Positions 35,624 through 45,429 of a DNA stretch of 64,000 bases are shown piece after piece. Origin of the DNA: Capitulum mitella (lineage: Eukaryota > Arthropoda > Thecostraca > Pollicipedomorpha > Pollicipedidae); NCBI GenBank assembly GCA_030062745.1, contig CP099842.1:29984901-30048900 (forward strand). The letters are read 5' to 3'. The translations under genes were made by a program, and so were the position numbers. The notes beneath the pieces were generated by a model, which saw only the letters and a list, made by a program, of their open reading frames with translations, searched no databases and had not been told where the DNA came from. Position 1 is the stretch's first letter. The number at the start of each line of letters is the position of its first letter.

Positions 35624-36211
35624 GGGGAATGTTCCACCTTGGTCGGATATTTATTACACTTGGTTGTTCTTAAAATGTAGCTGAGAACGCTTGTATTGCC
35701 GATTTGGCCGAAAAGGTGCCCAAAAGCTTGCGAAAATGAAATTAATCAAAAAATGTATTCTGTAATCAACCACCGATACAACAAAAGGCAAAACGGCATG
35801 CAATCGAATGTGTTGCTGAAAACAAATGACGCTCGTTCGTGACGTCACGGAACAGCTGCAAGTAAGGTTCGGCCGAATGAAACACGCAAGGACACATGAG
35901 AAATTGCCTTGAACCTCTGTAAATGCAGAGTTTTGAGACATGGCGTACATCACAGATGATCTTTTGAGGCTGCAAGTACAACTCTGGTGAATTAAACGTA
36001 CATCTCAACCATTGCTTAGGCGGGGGCCATTTGACGTCCCTGAGGTTTTCCGAAATAGGTTCGGAAAGGTGCGGCACAGCCAAACTAAATTTGCTAGATC
36101 TACACAAGACGGAATAGTGGATCTTTTGGTGTTAAAACATTTTTAGGGTCCTTCAAGATCAGTAAGCTAGAGCAAGTAAAAGTCAGGTCATGGTTTTCGG
36201 AAATACCGATT
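35624..36211. other. no gene recognised
   Basis: AT-rich, presumably intronic. Overlapping minus-strand frames (35654-36107) have no motif or splice support. Confidence 0.4.
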
Positions 36212-36219
36212 TTAAGGGT

Positions 36220-36477
36220 CAAGCACGTAGCCAGGGAGCATGGGGCCATGCCCTCCTGAGCCAAGCGATCTACATTAGATGTAAAGCGATTTCGCTAGAG
36301 CATGCAATAATGACTATATGTATGTTACAAAAGCAAACATTATATGTTTTCGTGAACGTTAAATACGAGGTAAATTTCATAAAATTGCTGCTTTTCCTAT
36401 AAATTTCATCATATGCGCGTGGTACATGATAAACTTTGACATTTGCACCCCGCAGGAAAATCCTGGCCATATGCCTG
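36220..36477 (-). mobile_element. hAT-type MITE, family H1 copy b
   Basis: Reverse-oriented copy of 299-561, with GCACGTAGCCAGGGAG at the left and AAAATCCTGGCCATATGCCTG at the right. Its left target octamer is ttaagggt (36212-36219). The right octamer is interrupted: T1 copy D inserted into its TTAA, and the intact ttaagggt reappears at 37815-37822 on the far side of D. Confidence 0.7.
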
Positions 36478-37818
36478 TTAGCCCCATTCCCGGAGGACTA
36501 GACGGTGTGGCCGATTCCCGGCAGGGAGGGGCGGATTCGGCCCTCCCCGGAGATCTCGAGAACTACACACCCGATTTTATCGCAGCAAACGGCAATCGAT
36601 TTGCCATGATGTAGACTACATTTTTATGAAAAGAAGTTTTAAAAAATTTGAAAGGAGTGGATACAGTGGGGCAAAAAAAATTAAAATGGGAGATATCTTT
36701 GGATTTGTTATTACTCTGTTGTTCATGGACCGATTTTGATCAAAATGGCATGAATAAAAAAATTATACATGGGGCTTTTAGCCCATACATCTCAAATTTT
36801 GTAAAGATTCACAGGCGTTCCCAGAGTCTCAAAAATTGGACGATTAGTTTCTTTTTAAAAACCCAAGTAACAAAAAGTTAAAAACGCCTTTTCAGCTTTT
36901 ATTTATCATGCTATGCTTAAAAAGCGCAGATTGTATTCCAACATTTGAATAATATTAGCATAGGCAGTGCCACGGACACGAAAAAGGGGAAAGTGCCATG
37001 GTCACATGTTTACCAGAGCAACTTACGACCTTTGACCTTAAATGACCTACAGTGAACTTAGAGTCACATGCAATGGTCTCGGGTGCATTCCATATCGTTT
37101 GAAAACGTTTCCAGTCATATGAACAAACTATTTCTAAATTCCATTTTACGGCTGTTGTGATGTAGGGAACGCGCATTGACGTCTTAGGTCATAGTTCCGT
37201 AACCCATTTGATATCGATCTGAAACGTGGTACACAAGTAGAGGGCACCCTTTTACTTCAAGCGTATTCCGGGTTTGCTACTTGGAAAAATAACACCAGTA
37301 TTATTATGATGGAACCAAATTTCCGCACGCACAATTAGAGGCACCCTTTTATGTCATGTGTATTCCGGGTCGCTATTTGAAAAAAAATAGCACCTATAAG
37401 GACCTATTTGCAAAAACAGCACCAAAATTATTATGATGAAACCAGATTTTGACTTTTGACTTTGACCTGACCTTGTGAACTGACTTCAGATAAACAAAAT
37501 TGCATTTGTATGCTTGCCAAACTACTTACCTTCACACCCATATGGAGTTTTAAGTTCTATCTTCAAATCACTATTTTTGGCAGCCATTTTCTTCTACCCT
37601 CAACAGGGCCAAAAATCGCCTGAAGTGCCTCCCAAAAACGTTGCCTGGCTCCATTTCTGAGCAAAATAGAAATACAAAATTTCGTTACAGTGCTTAGGAG
37701 GAACAGTTACGAAAAATGACCAAGTTTCGTAAAACCGCGTCAAGAGCTCTGGATTTGGTTTGCAAAAAAACGAAAGGGGGGAGAATTCAGCCCTCCCTCC
37801 TGCCCAGGGTGAGGTTAA
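36478..37818 (-). mobile_element. TTAA-type element, family T1 copy D, inside an H1 target duplication
   Basis: Reverse-oriented T1 copy running from TTAGCCCCATTCCCGG to a right end at TTAA 37815-37818. It is longer than the others (1341 bp) because a segment around 37230-37440 (accctttta...attccgggt..ctatttg) is tandemly duplicated. No protein frame. Its insertion site is the TTAA within the ttaagggt duplication of the adjacent H1 MITE. Confidence 0.7.
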
Positions 37819-37822
37819 GGGT

Positions 37823-39240
37823 AAACTTAAAACTGCTTCCACAAAGGGAGCCTGAAAGACAGACTTTCAGACTTCGTATAACTGCACAGATAATTAACTA
37901 AAAAAACAGTTAAAAAATCGTTTGGTTGGCATGAGATTAGGTAACAAGATCAGGTCGAGGTCAAAAGCCTTAAAATATTCTCAAACGTAGGACTTCCGTT
38001 CTTATTATCTCAGACCAAAAGCAGACATATGAAAGGCCCCTTCATTTATATACCACGGTGTATAAAGTTTCAGCCCGATGTCAGGCCAAGTCACGGACAG
38101 ATGACCAAAAATGTGTTCAGGCGAACCCCTTTCTGGAGAGGCCAAACAATGGAACACTGTTACTTTCTTGTTCAATCCCGAATTCAAAGATGCCCTCTTT
38201 TGTGTCGTCCGAGTTCACTGGCCTGAGATGAATTTTGTTGACTTTCGTGCGATTTCTACCGCAAAAAATTGTTTCCTCGAGTATTTTTATAATGATTTCG
38301 AAGACAACGCCCAGAATTACCTAGGTATTGTGCATGTTGGAATATGTGGGTGTCAAGGAGAAATGGATTAGACGAGTTTTGCGTTCGGTCTAGCATTCCC
38401 TGCCATTCCCGTGCATTGTTCCGAGGAAGGGGTGCGACGCCATGAGCAAAATCCTTCCGGATTACGGTAGTGACGTGTTCGCTCTGTGGAGCACATTTTT
38501 GCAATTTTCACTTTTTCGAACTCATTTTACGTCAGCCACCTAGCTTGATCTCAGATAATCTCGGACGTCCTCTGAGGCAGAAATTTGAGCGAGTTATTTC
38601 TGGGTGCCACTTACCATGTGAGACCACAAAACAGCATATACACTTCGAAAAATTATGGCTATATGGCTTAAGTTCAGCTGAATAAATACATAATTAAAGC
38701 ATGCATACTGCGCCAGGTGACACAAATTATATATTGTCCATTGCAGTTTTGTGTGCCCTACGGAAGTGGTCGTATACATTTTAGCGCTGAGACCAAGGTT
38801 TTTCACGTTACAAACTATTGTCTGGCGCGCTGCACCAAATTTGGCCCCCTTTGACCTTATCTGACCTTGAATGCCACTATCTAGTACCATCACACTTCGT
38901 CAAAAGAAAGTCCCTCGACGGTTGCACCTCCCGGTAAATCTGGTTGCTCTTAAACTCTTTTGTGAATTTGGTTGCTTTTAATTAGCCCCGTTAATTTTTT
39001 GGATTTTAGAGGGGGTCAAACTGGCTCCCGACCAAGCGCGTGATTTTTGGCAAACCACGGTGCGAGTGCTGAGGTAGAACATACCCGTTAGGGTAAGCCG
39101 TGTGAGGGAATGGCAGGACATTTTCTGAACTGGGAAACCATTTTCTTTTTCTTAAAGCTCTGCCTGAATAAAAGTCGGAGATACGGAGAAATGTGGATGT
39201 GGACACTGGTGTCGAGAGTATAAGGAAAGGAGGAAAGGAG
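37823..39240. other. no gene recognised; decayed TTAA-element interior
   Basis: Stretches such as 37930-38110 (AGGTCGAGGTCA, 'aaagtttcagcccgatgtcagg') resemble T1 interiors, but no ends are recognisable. No exon seen. Confidence 0.4.
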
Positions 39241-39290
39241 ATGGGAGAGAGAGACAGAGAGAGAGGGCGAGAGAGAGAGAGAGGGAGGGA
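39241..39290. repeat. (GA)n microsatellite
   Basis: A purine GA run with few interruptions lies just upstream of the acceptor at 39320. Confidence 0.8.
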
Positions 39291-39320
39291 AAGTGGTCCT
39301 GTACCTGTTGTTGTTTGCAG

Positions 39321-40280
39321 GAACCGCCAACAACTTCGGTGTGAGCATAACAAAGGTCTCGCGAGGTTCCATGCAACTCGGCAGAATAGTGGGTGAGGAC
39401 GATGTTAGCCGGACGAAGGGAACAGCTTTTGCCGTTAAAAACTGCGACAACATAAACGATGCCGCTAAAGGGAAGAGTTCTGCTCGTGAAGAAGCTTCTA
39501 GTGCCGAAGCAGCCTCTGGCAGTGAAAAGAACACAGTGAACGGAAAAATCCTAGCTCGTAAAAAGAGATCTGGCAAAAACAAATCTAAGGAAAATGGTGC
39601 CTCGGCTCCTGGAGAAAGCGCAAAGAGTGAAAGTAAATCTAAGGAAGGAAAAAACTCGTCTAGCGGAGAAGACAAGGAGAGTGGAGGGAAATCCAGTAAA
39701 GAAAAAGACTCATCTAGCGGAGAAGACAAGGAGAGTGGAGGGAAATCCAGTAAAGAAAAAGACTCGTCTAGCGGAGAAGACAAGGAGAGTGGAGGGAAAT
39801 CTAGTAAAGAAAAAGACTCGGCCAGCGAAGAAAGCATGGAGAGCGGAGGAAAATCTAAGGAAGGAAAAGACATGGCTAGCGGAGAAAGCAAGGAGAGCGG
39901 AGGTAAATCTGAGAAAGAAAAAGAGTCGGCTAGCGGAGAAAGCAAAGCCGGCGGAGGAAAATCTAGGAAAGAAAAAGACTCGGCTAGCAGAGAAAGCAAA
40001 GAGAGCGGAGGAAAATCTAGGGAAAGAAGGGACTCGAACAGCGTAGAAAGCGCAGAGAACGGAGGAGAATCGGCTTCAGGCAACTATGATGGTGCAGAAA
40101 GCTCTGCTAATGGAATGGATGGAATAAACGCAACTCTCCCCTTTGGTGCCGAGTGGGCTTCTAGCGAAGATGGTGGAGCCATTGGTGGAGGTAATGTTTC
40201 TACTACCGTAAGCACGGAGAACAGCACCGAAGCAAACGCCACGACGGTCACCACCGAAGCGATTTCTTCGGAGGACGGCT

Positions 40281-40315
<35 letters not shown>

Positions 40316-40478
40316 CGCGGCGGCGGCGACGGCGGCGGCGGCGGCGGCGGCGGCGACGGCGGCGACGGTCGCGGCGGCGGCGGCGGCGGTCGCGGCGGCG
40401 GCGACGGCGGCGGCGGCGGCGGCGGCGGCGACGGCGGCGACGGTCGCGGCGGCGGCGGCGGCACGGCGGCGACCTCAG
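39321..40478 (+). CDS. Lys/Ser/Glu/Gly repeat exon of a probable secreted protein
   Basis: A good acceptor (TTGTTGTTTGCAG, AG at 39319-39320) opens a frame of 386 codons in phase 1, matching the donor at 31874. The N-terminal part has ordinary composition and a furin-like RKKR|S site (near 39560). It is followed by about eight repeats of an 18-residue unit (DSSSGEDKESGGKSSKEK; 54 bp, three nearly identical copies at 39657-39818). The end is a GGC-encoded Gly/Arg/Asp tract with an internal ~70-bp duplication. A G|GTGGGG donor at 40479 would close the exon in phase 1. Without splicing, the frame runs into transposon copy E and stops at 40633. The composition predicts a disordered, charged protein; matrix or adhesive function is speculation. 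Confidence 0.5.
40280..40470 (+). repeat. (GGC)n tract with internal duplication
   Basis: Trinucleotide GGC repeats are interrupted by GAC and CGC codons. A block encoding GRGGGDGGGGGGGGDGGDG occurs twice. It lies inside the repeat exon and is likely to vary in length between individuals. Confidence 0.85.
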
Positions 40479-40558
40479 GTGGGGTGACGGGACCTTCGAG
40501 GCTGACCGCCTCATGGCCCAATGTTTATGATCAAGTTGTCATGGCTGTGTTTTATGCC

Positions 40559-41772
40559 TTAACCCTATTCCCGGCAATGGGGGCGGAATCCGCCCCCCTC
40601 ATGTTTTTTGCTTGTCAATTCCGGGCTTTTTAACGCAGCTTCACGAAACTTGGTGACTTTTCATATCTATTCTTTCTACGTGCCGTGACAAAATTTCAAA
40701 ATTCTATTTTCCTCAGGGGCGGAGCCAGGCAACGTTTTTGGGGGGCACCTCATGCCATATTTGGCCATGTTGAGGGTAAAAGGAAAATGTCTGCCAAAAA
40801 CAGAGTTTTAAAGCTAGAACTTAAAACTTTATATGGATGTATAGCTAAATAATTGGGCAATATGCAGATATAATTTTGTTTATCTGAGATCATTTACAAG
40901 GTCAGGTCATGGTCAAAAGTCAAAATTTGTTTTTTTACTATAATTTCGGCGCCATTTGTTCAAATACCAAACCCGGAATATATGACGTAGAAGGGTGTCC
41001 TCTACTTGTGTACCAAGTTTCAGCTTGATATCAAGTCGGGTCACGGACCTATTTCCTAAAATGTCAGTGCGCGTACCCTATATCGCAATAGCCATAAAAT
41101 GAAATTTTTGAAATAAAGTGAATTCAAATGATTGAAAACGTTTACAGATAATATTAAATGCACACGAGATCATTCCAAGTCACGCAAAGGTCACTGGAGG
41201 TCATTTAAGGTCAAAGGTCACAAGTTGATCTGAGAAACGTGTGACCGTGACAGTTCCCCCTTTTTCATATCCCTGGCACCGCCTATGCTAACATTATACA
41301 AACATTGTAATGCGATTTGCACTTCTTTAGTATAACATGACTAGCAGAAGGCAAAAAAGGGTGTTTGCCTCTTTTGTTCGTTCAGTTGTTAGAAAACTAA
41401 TCCTCCTATTTTTGAAACCCTGTGAACGCCCAAGAATTTTCTCAAAATTTCAGATTTGTAGACCCATGGTAAAAGCCCTATCCATAACCTCTCGATTCAT
41501 GCCAGTTTCATCGAAATCGGTCGCTAAACAACGGAGTTATAAGAAGTCCAAAAGTACCCCCCATTTTGACATTTTTGCCCTCCTGTATACACAAATTTCA
41601 AAATTTTGAAAATTTGTTTTTATAAAAATGTAGTTCACGTCACGGCAAATCGATTGCCGTTTGTTGCGATGAAATCGGACAAGTAGTTCTCGAGATCTCA
41701 GGGGGGGCCGAATCCGCCCCCCCCCCTGCCGGGAATCGACCATACCGTCTAGCCCTCCGGGAATAGGGTTAA
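40559..41772 (+). mobile_element. TTAA-type (piggyBac-like) element, family T1 copy E
   Basis: A 1214-bp copy with intact TTAA at 40559-40562 and 41769-41772, the CCCTATTCCCGG / GGGAATAGGG ends, and a perfect DR1 AGGTCAAAGGTCA at 41208-41220. It begins 80 bp after the proposed donor at 40479, so it would lie in an intron. Confidence 0.85.
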
Positions 41773-42517
41773 GTAGCAGTTCAGTCATGTTGCAGTTAGT
41801 CATCGCCTAAAGAGAGATTGATAAGGAGTACAGCGTGACTTTAAACGTGTATAACTGGTCAGTGAAATAGGGTAGAATATATAGCTGAATGAGATAGACG
41901 TAAGCTTCCTAATACGCTACGCAGCTGGGAAAAGTGTTGTTGAATGGGTCCTTGATCAAACGCTATTCTTTAAATTTTGTTGCCTAAAACATGTTGTAAG
42001 GGCGCCAGGTACCCGTTCTAAGGCACAATCTGCTTGCACTTCTATTTGTTTACTTATTTCGCTTCTTAATTCGTGGATTATCGCATGCTCTTCCTCAGCA
42101 AGGGATGGATGGCTCTCACGTTTGTTCGTGCTGGACAAAAGTGGTGGGAGGATGGACGAATGAAAACGGCTGAGAGTCTGTGGTCTTGATTCGTGCGAGA
42201 GGACAGCAGGATGCATTGTGAAAGCATGGAAAGTGTCTGTCTGCGCTTGTATTGTAAACCCGTGGTGTCAGTCAAGTTTGTAGGTATGCTTCCCATTGGG
42301 CCATCATTTGCATCCACGATGTGTCATGCCTGTGATTTAAGGAAGATCCTCAACGTAGCATCTGGTTCTTAACCAGTTCATGTTTTTTGTTGCATGAATA
42401 ATGCTTTTAATACAGGTTTTGGAGCTTATACTAACTAATCTAATTGTATGTAACTGACCTCGATAGTATTGTGCCCCTAGAGTGTTTTGATTGGATACGT
42501 CTCCACTATATCGGCTA
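41773..42517. other. no gene recognised
   Basis: Presumed intron. No exon or repeat boundary is supportable. Confidence 0.4.
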
Positions 42518-42579
42518 ACAAACTTTCTTTACCCACAATACCGCCGATGGTCGACGAGGGGCCAAACATGGGCACCCAG

Positions 42580-42758
42580 TGCAGCTGTTGCTCGCCCGAA
42601 GAAATGCTGTCAAGACGATAGCGGTCCTGAACACCTGCCTAGACCCAGCCGCGTCTGTTCTGAACCGGCCAGCCGACAGGCGGTCCGATGCCAGCCTTTC
42701 GGAATGCGTGCGCGTTATTGACGGACGAAACCCTGCCGAAAAACTGCACGTTTGTTGA
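42580..42758 (+). CDS. candidate terminal exon with downstream poly(A) signal
   Basis: The frame is open from 42518 to TGA 42756-42758. An AG at 42578-42579 gives a phase-1 start, matching the donor at 40479, and 59 codons including LLLARRNAVKTIAVLNTCLD and SLSECVRVIDGRN. AATAAA follows at 42891-42896 and again at 42899. An alternative frame from an acceptor at 42480 (AGT GTT TTG) reads to a stop at 42619-42621 and contains GTQCSCCSPEEML; I cannot exclude it. The pyrimidine tract before 42578 is weak. If joined, exons 64+1158+179 nt give a 466-residue protein. Confidence 0.35.
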
Positions 42759-42890
42759 ATCTTCAACGCATTCCAACCTGTTGATATTTATATCAGTCCT
42801 AAACGTCGGTATGAACCGCCGTGTAAAACTCGCATAGTCTTTGTGTTAATTGTAGTGCGCTAATGATGCTTATCCTATAAAGTATCTGAA

Positions 42891-42904
42891 AATAAAGAAA
42901 TAAA
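42891..42904 (+). terminator. poly(A) signals
   Basis: Two overlapping-range AATAAA hexamers (42891-42896, 42899-42904) lie about 135 bp after the candidate stop codon. Confidence 0.45.
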
Positions 42905-44201
42905 AATGAGTAATATATGGACAAATGTCACTGTAAGTTCAACTTAACATATTTAGGTAAGTGTCTGTTGCTTTTAAAAACATTTTAAGTGAAGACGAAT
43001 TGCACTGGGTGAGGCTGCGAAACATTTTGATGCGTAGATAATACTTCCGGAGACTTAGGACGTCGCACCTCCCTGTTGATAACCGTAAAATAAATGTGAA
43101 AGATCATGGATGCTTGTCGCCTTTCGTACATTACGGATGCTTTACCTCACACCCGTGCCGAAAACTGGTGTTTGATACGGCGGGCTACAAATTGTTGCTT
43201 TGCTTACAGATGCCTAGCTAAAACAGAGATTTGAGAGCCTCTTCCCCGATTTGAGGGCCAAAGGACATTCCCCTAGCCCCTTGCGCGTGGTGCCGGATTA
43301 TCGCATCACAAACTCATTGCCCCACACGGACGGCGGCCGCGACCCGCCCCTCCGTCGACAGGATGGGGTGGCAGGCCCACTGAAGTCCGTCTCCTCCTCT
43401 CCCGAGTGGGCTGCCCGTGATGGTCCTGGCCCTCGCCGGGCATCCTGCCGGTGCGCAAGAGTCTCTGGTACAGACTCTGTCCGATTCATTTCGGCAAGCC
43501 TATGTATCTGTCTGGTACAGGGAAGAGCGGTTACGGGATGCGGGTTCGGCGGGCGCGTGACAACGGCTGCGTCCGGCGGCGTCGCCGGGAACACCAAGGT
43601 AAAACCGAGCACACATGAGACGGGTGGGACGACTCGCGCTAATCTCAGTCCCCCGTTCGAGCGCCGACGAAAGTAATTAGCGCCTCCTCGCGAACGCCGT
43701 CGTGGGGACTTCCGGAACATATTGCACATGAGAGCCGGTCCCAGAACCCAGCCGCGTCAGGCCTCCGACCGGCACGTCCCCGCGAGAGCGCACCTGACCT
43801 GCTGCAAGGTTCGTAATGCGTGGAATGAGTGAGAAACTTTTTTTATGCAGGACAGGTTTAAAACGTCATCATCAGACCAATACCTTCTAAACAAAAGCCT
43901 GCGGTTTATCGTTCGATAACTTCGCGCAGACCACGAGGCTGGGTGTTAGCATGTCAGATGATATAGATAGGCATATAAAAATTAACGTGCTGCCCTGCGG
44001 TTAGGTTTGGGTAAAATCGGTATTTTCAGTATTCTGTTTTGACATGTGATGCGAAAGAGCCTCAGATAACATTGATAATGCATTATTACAACGCGCTGTT
44101 ACGTACAGTTTTACCTGTAGTGTCAATCCATAGCAATTATTCCACACGTAAAAAGCAAAACCCAGCCTATGTCTAACGCTGCTTTTACGACAGGAAACCG
44201 A
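42905..44201. other. no gene called; GC-rich 43300-43800
   Basis: Open frames of about 140 codons on both strands across 43251-43729 reflect GC content. A small interval 43521-43600 has an acceptor-like and a donor-like edge (GGTACAG / CAAG|GTAAAA), but no frame preference can be justified. Confidence 0.3.
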
Positions 44202-44409
44202 CTAACATATAGCAACTGCGTTGGCCAAATTTTCTCCGACCATCCAAACCGTCTCTAGGAAACAGTTCTCGTCCGCTTCCTTAAGTACGCGAAAACCATT
44301 TCGGCGCGGCTGGACACCTTTTCCGCCAAGAGTGGCGCAAGCCGAGGGACTGGAGGCCGCGTCGAGTGGCGACGCTGAAAACACCGCCCGCGAAACAGGT
44401 GTGCAGATG
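44202..44409 (-). CDS. candidate terminal coding exon, unknown
   Basis: On the minus strand, an acceptor-like TTTGAAATTCTCAG precedes an open frame of about 68 codons ending in TAG at 44202-44204. It contains DICTPVSRAVFSASP and ENCFLETVWMVGENL. A plus-strand frame (44221-44565) covers the same bases, so strand is uncertain. No family is recognised. Confidence 0.2.
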
Positions 44410-45100
44410 TCTGAGAATTTCAAACGGGCCGAAGGTCAAGGGTGGGGACTGAAAATTCCTCCGAAACATGGACAACGATTGGGACTCAGAGCCACTGTCA
44501 TTACAACGTTTAAAGCGATGCTAGTTACAAAAGGCATTTTTTATCGTCGTAGACCAGAGATCTAATCACTGAAAGAGATGGAAATAGTTTCCATTGCTGA
44601 TATCAGTGTCAGAAATTATCCCCTAATACGGATTCAGGGTGATTCCAGGTCCGTTATCTCGCTTGACCATGGAAGGGCCATTGACCTTTCAAAACCAAAT
44701 ATGTTGTCAGTGATGGGGCGAAATGATACAATTGGTTTCGTACGGCGTCAGACGTTTGAGAAAGAAGCCAAAACGCAGCTAAGATCCTCAAAAAACTGTC
44801 TTAAAAGTCTCGATAATAATCTCGATAATAACTGGATGACATGACATAGCCTGGTAATGGATTTTTTTGATGCGTTAAGAATGTAAGGCTACCAGTTGCA
44901 AATTTCAGGCTCTTGGTGGCCATTTGCGGGAAATCTAAGAATAACGTTATTGGGGACTTTAAACCATCCAATGTCGTCCGACTATCGTCAAGAATGGGGC
45001 TGACATGATTTTGATAACCTGCATTGCGTTCATTGCCTAACTGAATATCGATCGAGATTCATAAAAGGGAACACAATAAACGGAAAAAGGCTGCGTGCAA

Positions 45101-45115
45101 CCCCCCCCCCCCCGG
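45101..45115. repeat. poly(C) run
   Basis: Homopolymer C tract followed by GG; no function inferred. Confidence 0.8.
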
Positions 45116-45282
45116 CATCTGAGCACAAACATTGTAGATAATGTGCGAAACGCTCCGAAATGAATGCACGCTCAAGTCCCTTTTTCCGTAATTACAGGTT
45201 CATGCCTGAATCTCAAGCTTGTAATTGAAGCCTTTGCATTGACACGGCGAATGCAAATAGCTGTCGCATGACAGCAATGTAG

Positions 45283-45356
45283 CTGACGTGGCAGCTAACT
45301 GCGCAGCAGCACCGCTGACGTGGCAGCTGACTGCGCAGCCATGTCGGTGACGTGGA
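45283..45356. repeat. ~32-bp tandem repeat with TGACGTGG
   Basis: Two and a third units beginning CTGACGTGGCAGCT.ACTGCGCAGC. Each contains a CRE/E-box-like TGACGTG core. Confidence 0.7.
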
Positions 45357-45429
45357 CTCCCGATGCCTTAGGTCTACTTCCTTGAGAGGTTCCAGGACGT
45401 TAGGAACATTACGCGTGAAAGGTTCCAAC

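Noticed and set aside
39088..40083. 331-codon minus-strand Leu/Ser/Pro-rich frame
   Set aside because: It is antisense to the repeat exon; the 54-bp period keeps it open. It has no signal or motif, and it runs through the acceptor and the GA repeat.
40248..40521. Minus-strand Arg- or Pro-rich frames across the GGC tract
   Set aside because: They are translations of the trinucleotide repeat; the plus-strand frame continues in from a non-repetitive, splice-supported exon.
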